Below, piece after piece: positions 19,299-27,965 of a stretch of DNA of 64,000 nt (position 1 is the stretch's first letter; each line of letters opens with the position of its first letter). Source of the DNA: Legionella santicrucis (lineage in GTDB: Bacteria > Pseudomonadota > Gammaproteobacteria > Legionellales > Legionellaceae); assembly GCF_001468135.1 (NCBI RefSeq), contig NZ_LNYU01000091.1:683538-747537 (forward strand). The letters run 5' to 3'. A model generated the notes under the pieces. The model was given only the letters and a program-made list of their open reading frames with translations. It was not told the origin of the DNA and did not search any database. Made by a program: the position numbers and the translations under genes.

Positions 19299-19971
19299 TT
19301 TCCTATTGGTTTGACGTTTTTTGGGGTCGGATTAAACAACGCAGATTTGATGCAGACTCAAATTAATATTTCAATGTATTTCTTATGGAAATTTCGGGAT
19401 AGCATATTGGATTTTTCGGAATATATGCTCTTCCAAGACGACAACCAAATCTAAGATTAAGTTGTTTCATAGTTACAACAGCAATCTGCTAAAAACCTTA
19501 AGAAATTATTCAAACTATGTATACCCATTGCAATCCTCTCATTCTTTAACAATAAATTGCCTTAATATTGTCTTGGTAAAATTCAAATAATCAATCTAGG
19601 TAAAATGAATTAATCAAGTAGGTCTTATCATAAGCTTATGTTTTGTGAAGTTTCTGCAAGCTTATAGAAACTTCACACCATCCCCAAGAAGAAAAGAATT
19701 AACTCACCCAGTGTGTGGCGAATTGCTATTCAAGCAGCTATAGGCAGCTGAAATAATCCCCAACACTTTTCACAACGATAATTTTTCAATAAAACACTCT
19801 CTTCTTCATTGATATTTAAAGATATAAAACTTTTAAACTTGCACCTTGATGCAAAAATTGATGATTCATTTTTCAACAAATCTCTGCAAAAAACAATCTA
19901 TACTAAAATCAGAGGATTAAAAGCTTGGACGTATTTCAAACAAGCTCAAAAGCATTAAAAAAGGTAATGAT
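19299..19971. other. non-coding gap before the PaaK-like gene
   Basis: Nearly 670 bases without a convincing gene on either strand. The main structure is the long inverted repeat at 19645-19676. The 3' part is the promoter region of the 19972 gene. Confidence 0.4.
19645..19676. repeat. perfect 11-bp inverted repeat
   Basis: GTGAAGTTTCT-(10 bases)-AGAAACTTCAC, no mismatches. No U tract follows on either strand, so it may be a protein-binding site or an RNA hairpin rather than a terminator. Confidence 0.5.
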
Positions 19972-21453
19972 ATGTCTTTTTTTTGTTTCTTAAATAGCTT
20001 CAATCATTTTTTAAGTCGAATCGATAAGACAAATGATCAGTCTATAGCCCCATGTGAATTAATAGAACGGCACATGCTCGATTTCGAAAAACAGTTTCAG
20101 AAAAATCAAGAAGCAATCTACTATTCCCAAGAACAATTACAAAACTTAATCAATACACGGCTAAGAGCAATATTACTTCATGCAAAATCAAAATCTCCTT
20201 GGTATAAAAAAACACTTGCAAAAATCAATGTCGAAAACTTCACTAAAGACCGATTAGAAGAGCTTCCTATTATAAACAAAACTATTTTAATGGAAAATTG
20301 GGATGCAATTGTCACCGATCCTAAGCTTTCATTAGCATTAATAGAAAAACATATGAGCAAAAAAAATGATAAGCTCGACACTTTGTATCTAGGGTCCAAG
20401 TACCAAGTGGTGGCAACTGGAGGCAGCAGTGGGAAACGAGGCATATTTATTTACGATTGGAATGAATGGATAGCATTCCACACAGCATTTATTCGTTTTC
20501 CACTCTATAATCACGAACGCACGCAAATGGTCACTACAAAATTAAATGCTCATTCAAAAACAGTGAGCCTTTTTGTAACAAACACCTCTATTGCCGCCTA
20601 TTCTTTAGCAAAAACCTTTTGGCGACATCATGAAAATACGTATTTTTTACCCATGGCGGTGACACCATTAAACATAGTCATTACTCGCCTCAATCAAATT
20701 CAACCGGATATATTATCCGCAGCTCCTTCATACATTCACAAAGTATGTCAATTAGTTCAAAAAGGACAAATAAAAATTACCCCTAAAATTATTTATGTGG
20801 GCGGAGAACCACTTTTTGAACAAACGTTAGCTTTAATCAAGGAAACTTGGCCTAAGGTAGATGTTTTTAATGTCTTTGGCTGTACCGAAGGAATAGTTGG
20901 GTTAAATTGCCGAGCTAATACCGATGAAATGCATTTGAACGAGGATCAATGCATTATTGAACCTCTAGATGAACACAATCATCCTGTTGATAAAGAAGTT
21001 ATGGCAACCAAAGTATATATAACTAATTTATATAATTATACTTTACCACTAATTCGCTATGAAAACTCGGATGAAATTTTATTTTTAAATAAAACCTGTG
21101 ATTGTGGCATCCAACATCAGCTTATCAAAGCACCTAAAGGTCGACCTGGATGTGATTTTAATTATCCTGGCAATATTTTTGTACATCATTCACTTTTTTT
21201 AGGGGCGCTCTTATCAGAAAAAAATCTTCAGGAATATCAGGTCGAACAAACACTAGATGGAGTTAAAATTAAGATTGTAACCACCGGCTATATAAACAAG
21301 CATCAATTGCAAGAAAATATCCGCATACGATTAAATAAAGTAAACTTCCCTCATGCTAAAATAGAAGTTATTGAAGTGCCTGAAATTGTCTATTTGTATT
21401 CAGGTAAACTCAATCGTTTTATACCATTGAAATCACATCCAGAAACTGAATAA
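19972..21453 (+). CDS. PaaK/phenylacetate-CoA-ligase-like adenylate-forming enzyme
   Basis: 493 residues. The adenylate-forming phosphate loop is ATGGSSGKRG (148-157), then YVGGEPL and VFGCTEG, with the C-terminal LPLIRYENSDE motif typical of the PaaK/CapK branch. These enzymes activate aryl or acyl carboxylates as adenylates, often passing them to CoA or a carrier protein. It is convergent with the ketosynthase gene (45-base gap) inside the island and may supply a starter acid to the natural-product pathway (inference). The Cys pair CDCG near residue 380 is also seen in PaaK relatives. The substrate cannot be read from the sequence. AAAGGT precedes the ATG. Confidence 0.75.
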   Translation: MSFFCFLNSFNHFLSRIDKTNDQSIAPCELIERHMLDFEKQFQKNQEAIYYSQEQLQNLINTRLRAILLHAKSKSPWYKKTLAKINVENFTKDRLEELPIINKTILMENWDAIVTDPKLSLALIEKHMSKKNDKLDTLYLGSKYQVVATGGSSGKRGIFIYDWNEWIAFHTAFIRFPLYNHERTQMVTTKLNAHSKTVSLFVTNTSIAAYSLAKTFWRHHENTYFLPMAVTPLNIVITRLNQIQPDILSAAPSYIHKVCQLVQKGQIKITPKIIYVGGEPLFEQTLALIKETWPKVDVFNVFGCTEGIVGLNCRANTDEMHLNEDQCIIEPLDEHNHPVDKEVMATKVYITNLYNYTLPLIRYENSDEILFLNKTCDCGIQHQLIKAPKGRPGCDFNYPGNIFVHHSLFLGALLSEKNLQEYQVEQTLDGVKIKIVTTGYINKHQLQENIRIRLNKVNFPHAKIEVIEVPEIVYLYSGKLNRFIPLKSHPETE

Positions 21454-21497
21454 TCCCATTCGCTTATTTATATTTTTAAAAAACAAGACACATGTCA

Positions 21498-22799
21498 TTA
21501 ATCATAGCTATGCATTACAAGGTGAGTATTGCCTCCTCCTGCACCATAGCTAGAAACCCCAGCTAAATACTGTTTTTTTATTTTGGGAAAATCTTGAAAT
21601 TCAGTAGCAATGTATAGGGGTGAGTTTTCCAACATAAAATCTGGATTTGGAGTTTCAAAATTAATCGAAGGTACAATAGCCTTATTTTTAAGCATAAGTA
21701 CTGTTTTAATGATTGAAGCCATGCCAGATACAGTACCCGTATGGCCTAGATTACTTATTACCGAGCTTATGGGACAATGATGTTTCTTCGTAACGTCTCT
21801 GAGCGCTTTTTTTAGTGCATATATTTCTGTTGCATCACCCAGTTTGGTTGAAGCACCATGCGCTGAAATATAATCAAGATCATTTGGATCAATTCCTGCA
21901 TTTTTCCAAGCAGCTTGCAAGCAATTATATTGGCCCTGAATTCCTGGCGCCATAAATCCTTCTTTTGAAGAATTACCATCATTACTCATTGCAGATCCAA
22001 TAATTACCGCATGAATTAGATCATTATCTGCAATTGCATCTTCAAGTCGTTTTAAAACAACTAAGCCAGCACCATTGGAATATAAAGTACCCGATGCAGA
22101 ACTATCAAAAGGATGGCAATGACCATCAACAGAAAATAATCCGTTTTCTTCATAAAGATAGCCAATTTCTTGGGGTACATCGATTAAGGTCGCTCCTGCA
22201 ATTGCCATATCACAGTAATGACTATTTAACTCACGACAGCAATGTATTATTGCAGTCAAAGAGGACGAACACGCAGTATATAAATCAATAGAACTTCCTT
22301 GAAATCCAAATTGATAAGAAAGATAAGGTGCAATGACTTTTGAATAATATCTTTCTATGGTTTTTTGTGTATCAATTGCTTGATAATATGCCTCCCCTAC
22401 GAAATGAGATGGTGGTTGATTATGGGCACCAATATAAACCGCTGTATTTTTAATAAAATTATCCGTATGGCTTTTCATCGAACTCAAAGCACGATAAGTT
22501 AAATGTGACATCACTTTGCATTGAATGCCTAACAACTCAAAATTTTTAGGGGTTCCAGCAAATGGAGGAGCATCAAAGGATTCTAAATCATCTAATATTC
22601 CTCGGTATGGTTTGTAATTGGAGTCAGCAATTAATTGCTCTGAAACACCCGATCGACGTAATTGCTCTGCAGAAAATTGACTAACAGCTTCTTTGCCAAA
22701 CCTTAATAAATTCCAATACTCTTCAAGAGTGTTAGCTCCAGGTAATTTTACAGCCATACCTACAATGGCAATTTTGTTTGAGTTATTATTTATATTCAT
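21498..22799 (-). CDS. stand-alone polyketide-type beta-ketoacyl synthase
   Basis: 433 residues, one ketosynthase domain only. It begins KIAIVGMAVKLPGA and keeps the full triad: Cys177 in TACSSS, His314 in SAHGAST, His353 in NLGHTG. The sequence resembles modular PKS ketosynthases (WNLLRFGKEAVSQF near 29-42) rather than FabF. No acyltransferase, ketoreductase or carrier domain is fused. It follows the four aminomalonyl-ACP genes by 114 bases on the same strand, so it plausibly performs decarboxylative condensation with a carrier-bound extender, which needs no acyltransferase. Its acyl donor could come from the Asn-NRPS or the PaaK-like enzyme (inference). Confidence 0.9.
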   Translation of the reverse strand: MNINNNSNKIAIVGMAVKLPGANTLEEYWNLLRFGKEAVSQFSAEQLRRSGVSEQLIADSNYKPYRGILDDLESFDAPPFAGTPKNFELLGIQCKVMSHLTYRALSSMKSHTDNFIKNTAVYIGAHNQPPSHFVGEAYYQAIDTQKTIERYYSKVIAPYLSYQFGFQGSSIDLYTACSSSLTAIIHCCRELNSHYCDMAIAGATLIDVPQEIGYLYEENGLFSVDGHCHPFDSSASGTLYSNGAGLVVLKRLEDAIADNDLIHAVIIGSAMSNDGNSSKEGFMAPGIQGQYNCLQAAWKNAGIDPNDLDYISAHGASTKLGDATEIYALKKALRDVTKKHHCPISSVISNLGHTGTVSGMASIIKTVLMLKNKAIVPSINFETPNPDFMLENSPLYIATEFQDFPKIKKQYLAGVSSYGAGGGNTHLVMHSYD

Positions 22800-22913
22800 A
22801 ATCTTAAAAGACCTTATTGTACGCTATCTGTATCTTTTAAATATAGGTCATTTTTCGTAATCATTCATGTCCATGCACCGTAAAACTGTATTCAGAACAT
22901 GCGACTCTTTAAG

Positions 22914-24443
22914 TTAAATAAAGCTCAGTAACCTCTCCTTATCTATTTTTCCATTTTCTTTTATGGGTAATGCATTTAACCAAATGTAATGTTCTGGAAT
23001 CATGTAATCTGGGAGCCTGGTTTTTAAAAATGATTTAAGTTCTGCTTTGCTTAGCTCTATTTGTTTGTTATGAGCAATTAGAAATGCGACCATTCGATGA
23101 TCAAGAGAATCCATTTTTTCACAGACAACTACAGCATCCTGAATACTGGGATGCTCTAACAAATGGTATTGTATTTCACCTAATTCAATACGTATGCCAT
23201 GTACTTTTACCTGATCATCCTTACGACCTAAAAATAATAATTCCTGTTTTTTACTCCAACAAACTATATCGCCAGTACGATACATTTTTTCTCCAGGCAA
23301 GTAAGGATTATCGATGAAAGCGGCCTGGGTAAGTTCTGAATTATTTAAATAACCTTGAGCTAATCCCACTCCAGAAATGAATAATTCTCCGGGTTCAGAA
23401 CCCGTTGACTTTAACTGCTCATCTAAGACAAAAAATTGGATATTCTGTATGGGCGTGCCAATTGGAATAGTCCGATAACGCTTGAGCTTTTCACAAACAA
23501 AATAAGAAACATCTATGGTAACTTCTGTAGGGCCGTATAAATTGACTAAAAGTGTTTTTTGATCTTGAAATATCTGATTAAATAGATTAACACTTCCCGC
23601 ATCTAATGCCTCTCCACTTGAGAATACATATTTTAAAGAACTTAAGCGATTTATTGAAAAATCCTCTTTAATATAGCTTAAAAAGATACGTAATACGGAA
23701 GGAACAAAATGAATAACGTTGATTTTATAATGTTCAATCATTTGAACAAATAGCTTAATATCATGTTCTTTTTGAGGAGGCAACAGAACGACACTGGCTC
23801 CAGCAATAGCCCACCAACAGGTCTCCCACACAGAGATATCAAAACAAATATGTGTTTTATGAAATAATACGTCATGGCTTTGCAAGGGAAATGTATTTTG
23901 CATCCATAGAATTCGATTAACTAAAGCTTGATGTGAAATCATGACTCCTTTGGGCTTGCCTGTAGTACCTGAGGTATACATCACATAAGCTAAATTTTGT
24001 TTTTCTAAAGGTAGGTTTAAATTATGGGATTCTTCATGAGCCACCTCTTCACCAATATCTAATATTTGCAGGTTATCTTTATCATATAATGTAGATATTG
24101 CGGTATCATCAACAATAAGAAATTTGATTTGGCTATCGTCGATGATAGTTTGCCTCCTAATTACAGGAGCTAGGGGATCTATCGGTAAATAGGCTCCTCC
24201 TGCCTTTAATACAGCAAAGATAGCCACCAGCATTTCAAAAGAACGCATCAATTGAATACCGACAATACCATTTAATGATAGCCCTTTTTTTTGCAGATAT
24301 CGTGCATATTGATTGGCTTGTTTATTAAAAGCATCATACGAAATTTGACGATCTTCCCAAGAAATAGCGGTATTTTCTGGATATTTCCTGGCTTGTTCTT
24401 CGAATAAGCAACAAATTGTTGTGTATTGATCAGAAAGGTTCAT
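22914..24443 (-). CDS. free-standing serine-type adenylation enzyme (ZmaJ-like)
   Basis: 509 residues, an NRPS adenylation domain with no carrier or condensation domain. Core motifs: YTSGTTGKPKG (156-166), NLYGPTEVT, GELFISG, YRTGD, KVHGIRIEL and the terminal Lys499. The specificity positions read D202 I203 W206 H245 F274 S276 L302 I310 D311 K499 = DIWHFSLIDK. Known serine codes are DVWHFSLVDK and DVWHLSLIDK, so serine is strongly predicted. In zwittermicin biosynthesis the free-standing ZmaJ loads serine onto an ACP, where two dehydrogenases turn it into aminomalonyl-ACP; the next three genes upstream encode just those partners. It starts 17 bases after the acyl-CoA dehydrogenase stop. Confidence 0.9.
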   Translation of the reverse strand: MNLSDQYTTICCLFEEQARKYPENTAISWEDRQISYDAFNKQANQYARYLQKKGLSLNGIVGIQLMRSFEMLVAIFAVLKAGGAYLPIDPLAPVIRRQTIIDDSQIKFLIVDDTAISTLYDKDNLQILDIGEEVAHEESHNLNLPLEKQNLAYVMYTSGTTGKPKGVMISHQALVNRILWMQNTFPLQSHDVLFHKTHICFDISVWETCWWAIAGASVVLLPPQKEHDIKLFVQMIEHYKINVIHFVPSVLRIFLSYIKEDFSINRLSSLKYVFSSGEALDAGSVNLFNQIFQDQKTLLVNLYGPTEVTIDVSYFVCEKLKRYRTIPIGTPIQNIQFFVLDEQLKSTGSEPGELFISGVGLAQGYLNNSELTQAAFIDNPYLPGEKMYRTGDIVCWSKKQELLFLGRKDDQVKVHGIRIELGEIQYHLLEHPSIQDAVVVCEKMDSLDHRMVAFLIAHNKQIELSKAELKSFLKTRLPDYMIPEHYIWLNALPIKENGKIDKERLLSFI

Positions 24444-24460
24444 AGGATAAAAATTACCTT

Positions 24461-25588
24461 CTATTCATTGATGCAATGCTTGGCAATGAGGATCTCGTGC
24501 ATTTGCGAGGTTCCTTCGATAATTTCCATTACCTTGGCATCTCTATAATATCGTTCCACAGAATAAGTTTCCTCAAAGCCAGCCGCACCAAATATTTGCA
24601 GTGCATGGTTAGATACAAAAACAACCATTTTTGAGGCAACATATTTTGCCACTAATGTTTCAGTGATGTAGGCTGGATCTTTTTGTTGTCGCAATCCTCC
24701 TACATAAAAACAAAATTCTCGGGCTGCTTTAACTTGTACAATCATTTCCGCGATCATTTTTTGAATTAATTGATGCTCATCTAACGTACAATTAAATTGT
24801 GTTCTTTGTTGCACATAGCTTCGAGCAGCATCCAAGCATGCTTGGCCTAAACCAACACACCCATATGCGGTTGTATAACGCCCTTCATCTAATGCAGTTT
24901 GGGCCACATAAGTAAAACCCATACCAATAGAGCCTAATAGATTTGCCTTAGGAATACGGCAATTATCAAAAAAGAGCTCTGCCAGCATATTAGAGCGCAA
25001 ACCTAAAAAATTAGACATTGGTGAAATAATTAATCCTGGCGTATTTTTTTCAACTAAAACTACAGTGGGTTGTCCTTGATAGTTTGCTAAAACTAAAAAC
25101 AAGTCTGCTATTTGTCCTAAAGTGATGTATTTTTTATTCCCCGTAAGAATAAGCTCTTCATTTTTATCCAATAATTGAGTTTCAACATGCTCCAAATCAC
25201 TACCAATATTCGTTTCTGTTAATGCTAACGCTGCTAAAATTTTTCCTGATGCAATCTGAGGCAACCAGGTTTGCTTCTGTTCTTGCGAACCGAACTGCAA
25301 GAGAGATTTACTCACCATGCCCAATACAGTTAAAATATTTGCCAAAGAGCATAGTTCTTTCGCAAATGCCTCATGCATGAGGCCTAGGGTCAATTCATCC
25401 CATTGTTGCCCACCAAATTGTTTAGGAATACCTGCACCTAAAAAACCATTTTGGGCTAATGTATCAAAAAAATCCCGTGGAATTTTTTGTTCTTTATCAA
25501 AGATTTTCACCTGGGGCTGAAGATAATGTTCTATGAATTGATTAAAGAACTGCCGTTGTTTTACATATAGCGGTTGATAATGGGGCAA
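24461..25588 (-). CDS. acyl-CoA-dehydrogenase-family flavoenzyme (ZmaI-like)
   Basis: 375 residues, the normal length of the family. It contains ALTETNIGSD (FAD/substrate loop), a C-terminal bundle, and IIEGTSQMHEI with the usual C-terminal EGTSQ signature near residue 358. FAD-dependent enzymes of this family acting on carrier-bound substrates serve in making aminomalonyl- and hydroxymalonyl-ACP. Here it would oxidise the aldehyde formed from seryl-ACP to the carboxylate (by analogy with ZmaI). It is 11 bases from the preceding gene and 17 from the next. An ordinary fatty-acid role is less likely given the neighbours. Confidence 0.85.
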   Translation of the reverse strand: MPHYQPLYVKQRQFFNQFIEHYLQPQVKIFDKEQKIPRDFFDTLAQNGFLGAGIPKQFGGQQWDELTLGLMHEAFAKELCSLANILTVLGMVSKSLLQFGSQEQKQTWLPQIASGKILAALALTETNIGSDLEHVETQLLDKNEELILTGNKKYITLGQIADLFLVLANYQGQPTVVLVEKNTPGLIISPMSNFLGLRSNMLAELFFDNCRIPKANLLGSIGMGFTYVAQTALDEGRYTTAYGCVGLGQACLDAARSYVQQRTQFNCTLDEHQLIQKMIAEMIVQVKAAREFCFYVGGLRQQKDPAYITETLVAKYVASKMVVFVSNHALQIFGAAGFEETYSVERYYRDAKVMEIIEGTSQMHEILIAKHCINE

Positions 25589-25599
25589 ATTTTCTCTCC

Positions 25600-26454
25600 T
25601 TATTCATATTGATAAAATCCTCTTTGTGTTTTTTGTCCAAGAAGCCCTGCATCAACCATATTTTTTAACAACCAGCATGGCCGATATTTAGGATCGTTCA
25701 ACTCTGAATAGATTGACTCTAAAGAATAGAGAACCGTATCCAAACCAATTAAATCGGCCGTATGCAATGGACCCATTTTATGCCCAAAACATTGTTTAAA
25801 TAAAATATCAATGTCTTCGATTGATGCGATATTTTCCTGTACCATAAAAATGGCTTCATTAATAAAAATCATCATCGCTCGATTACTTACAAAACCCACA
25901 GAATCCTTTACAACAATCATTTTTTTATGTACTTGTTCAAGTAATGCTCTGGTTTTTTCTATGGTCAAATCGTCGGTATGATATCCTTTAATCACCTCAA
26001 CCATGGGCATGAGGGGGGCTGGATTCATAAAGTGTGTTCCTATAACGCGTTGAGGGTGTTCCACAAGCGAAGCGATTTTAGTAATAGATATAGAAGAAGT
26101 ATTTACTCCAAAAATACACGTTGAACTGCACTGTTTGTTTAAGAGCTGATATAACGCTTTTTTCTGTTCCCAATTTTCAGGAATATTTTCAATAATGTAT
26201 TCGGCTTGATTGAGTTCATCGAGTTTTGTGGTGAAAGAAATTGAGGCCAATATTGTTTCAAGAGAATGTTTAGACGATAAAGTCTGGGTTAACAACAAAT
26301 AATGTAAATTTTTAGCGATCGCTGTTTTTGCTTTATCTAATTGGGATTGCTGATTATCAATTAAAGTAACATAAAATCCGCATTGTGCGAAAAGCTGTGC
26401 AATCCCTGTTCCCATTGTCCCAGCACCGAGAAGAGTCAGTATTTTTTGTGCCAT
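25600..26454 (-). CDS. 3-hydroxybutyryl-CoA-dehydrogenase-family enzyme (ZmaG-like)
   Basis: 284 residues, full length for this family. An N-terminal NAD-binding Rossmann fold (LLGAGTMGTGIAQLFA, residues 7-22) is followed by NTSSISITKIA, THFMNPAPLMPMVE (catalytic His within) and the C-terminal helical domain. In the zwittermicin pathway the homologue ZmaG oxidises the side-chain alcohol of seryl-ACP to an aldehyde. The gene is second in the five-gene operon, between the ACP gene (48-base gap) and the acyl-CoA dehydrogenase gene (11-base gap). Confidence 0.88.
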   Translation of the reverse strand: MAQKILTLLGAGTMGTGIAQLFAQCGFYVTLIDNQQSQLDKAKTAIAKNLHYLLLTQTLSSKHSLETILASISFTTKLDELNQAEYIIENIPENWEQKKALYQLLNKQCSSTCIFGVNTSSISITKIASLVEHPQRVIGTHFMNPAPLMPMVEVIKGYHTDDLTIEKTRALLEQVHKKMIVVKDSVGFVSNRAMMIFINEAIFMVQENIASIEDIDILFKQCFGHKMGPLHTADLIGLDTVLYSLESIYSELNDPKYRPCWLLKNMVDAGLLGQKTQRGFYQYE

Positions 26455-26502
26455 ATTATATGTCCATTACTCTATGCATTAGATAGCCAAAATTTATCAC
26501 AA

Positions 26503-26757
26503 TTATTTGTGACTCAATTGCAGCTTACGAGAAATAAAGTCTGCAATTGCATCAATACTTGTTAACTGATTTGGCTCAAACTCACCAACCTCAAGATCAA
26601 TTTTAAATTTCTTTTCTATAAAAACTAATAATTGAATAAAAAATAAAGAGTGCGTTGCACCTGTCTCAAAAATATTATCCGAATAACCAATATCTTTAAT
26701 CCTAAAAGAATTGAGTAAAAATAATTTTATTTCTTTTTTAATGTGCTCAATATCCAT
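26503..26757 (-). CDS. discrete acyl carrier protein for extender-unit synthesis (ZmaH-like)
   Basis: 84 residues. The carrier Ser is Ser37 in GATHSLFFIQLLVFIEKKF. The usual Asp before Ser is His, and the (N/H)SLFxxQLVxFxE pattern is the one seen in discrete ACPs that carry methoxymalonyl, hydroxymalonyl or aminomalonyl units (FkbJ and Zma types), not in fatty-acid ACPs. It is the first gene of the five-gene operon; ATCC and a weak GGATGA precede the ATG. It needs a 4'-phosphopantetheinyl transferase, which is not in this window. Confidence 0.85.
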   Translation of the reverse strand: MDIEHIKKEIKLFLLNSFRIKDIGYSDNIFETGATHSLFFIQLLVFIEKKFKIDLEVGEFEPNQLTSIDAIADFISRKLQLSHK

Positions 26758-27330
26758 CAGATCATCCTATTTGATAAGGTATCTTAATTATCTAAAAAAA
26801 GCAGTTGTCTTCCACTACAAATGTCAACTGATTTTTAGCATAAACAGCTCTTGATAGTGTTCTCAGTGAAGCCCAATGCTATCGTTTTTTACACTCATTG
26901 AAAAATGAAATTATAATTAGATATTATTTGATTATATTTAATATTTTTTTGAATAAGCAAGAAACTTGATGCGTATATTGAAGAAATTTTACTACGTATT
27001 GATGCTGTATTATTAATTAAATTTTCGCTACTAAGAAAATATTTTTTTAAAACCGTACATTTTAACAAAATTATAAAAGACCATTTTAAAAGTCAATGTG
27101 GGGAATTTGCATATTTAAGTACAACATTGTTATACATCGTAGGATGTTTGTAGTAATTCTAAGCAATATAATTTATAATAAAACCAATAAATTATTTTTA
27201 AACTAAGTGACTGAAAATCTTCGTGTCTACAGTTCGATTCTGCCGCTGGCCCCCATGAGAATCAAGCAATTACGTTGCTTTTAGCAAAATCCGAAATTTT
27301 GAGTTAAAAATTTGTTAAACAGAGGTCAAT
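26758..27330. other. non-coding gap at the right island border
   Basis: Strongly AT-rich. A start-less open frame (about 26945-27155, +) reads hydrophobic and basic sequence ending IVGCL-stop; it may be a gene remnant. The border repeat at 27231-27261 lies in the last part. The promoter of the minus-strand five-gene operon should lie near 26780-26850, but I cannot place it firmly. Confidence 0.4.
27231..27261 (+). repeat. right border repeat, tRNA 3'-end-like (candidate att site)
   Basis: AGTTCGATTCTGCCGCTGGC plus CCCCATGAGAA, a direct copy of 6847-6877 with two substitutions, 20.4 kb apart. The substitutions change one acceptor-strand base and the CCA, as expected if this is the non-functional copy of a tRNA-end att site. 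Confidence 0.5.
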
Positions 27331-27591
27331 ATGATTCCGATTATTATAGACAGAAAAATGAATAGAACCCTTAATATTGATGTAGGTGATTTTAAGGGTG
27401 ATGTTGACGAGGTCAAAGCCCAATTACAAGCTTATGCCGATAAAAATAAAATTGAGTTTTCAGGATTTCGTGGTTATGGCACTTTGACTGTGAATGGTGT
27501 TAAACATAACATAACTCCTTATGGTATTGACATCCCTATGATGTTAGAATTTTTTGGATTCCCAAACTCTACTCTATCAAACAGAATATAA
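27331..27591 (+). CDS. hypothetical protein, 86 aa
   Basis: GAGGTC lies six bases before the ATG. The protein is small and soluble with an alternating strand/helix pattern (MIPIIIDRKMNRTLNIDVGD, then an acidic helix DEVKAQLQAYADK, then strands FRGYGTLTVNGVKH). No family recognised. It is the first gene outside the right border repeat. Confidence 0.6.
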   Translation: MIPIIIDRKMNRTLNIDVGDFKGDVDEVKAQLQAYADKNKIEFSGFRGYGTLTVNGVKHNITPYGIDIPMMLEFFGFPNSTLSNRI

Positions 27592-27965
27592 TCTATAAAA
27601 GCGCTGTACTCATGGTCAGAAAGGTAGTTGTGTGATCAAGTTTCAAATGATTTAATTTTTAAGCCTCGAAACAAACTAACCCTATACCTAATAATTTGCG
27701 CTTTTAACTCGTTATAAATACTCATCTGAATGCCTTTCCCTGAAGCTTGCTTTGTTCAAAGTTACTTACCTATTTATTGCCATAAATTTACTCTGCTTCC
27801 CGCATTACACTCTGCTAATGCGTGCTTACTGCAATCCCTCTTTTTATTTATTTGAGAGGTCAAAAAATGGCAGATAAATATGCTTGATTATTTTATTTTT
27901 AACTATACTCAAATTTGTCAACTCTTAGTCTGAAGGAACATTTAACAAAACAAGGAGAGTATATT
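27592..27965. other. non-coding gap before the 27966 gene
   Basis: No open frame with coding character and no clear hairpin. AAGGAGA at 27951-27957 is the ribosome site of the next gene. Confidence 0.4.

Noticed and set aside
24461-26454. Dehydrogenases as an ordinary fatty-acid beta-oxidation pair
   Set aside because: No thiolase or enoyl-CoA hydratase nearby, and tight linkage to an extender-type ACP and serine adenylation enzyme favours the aminomalonyl pathway.
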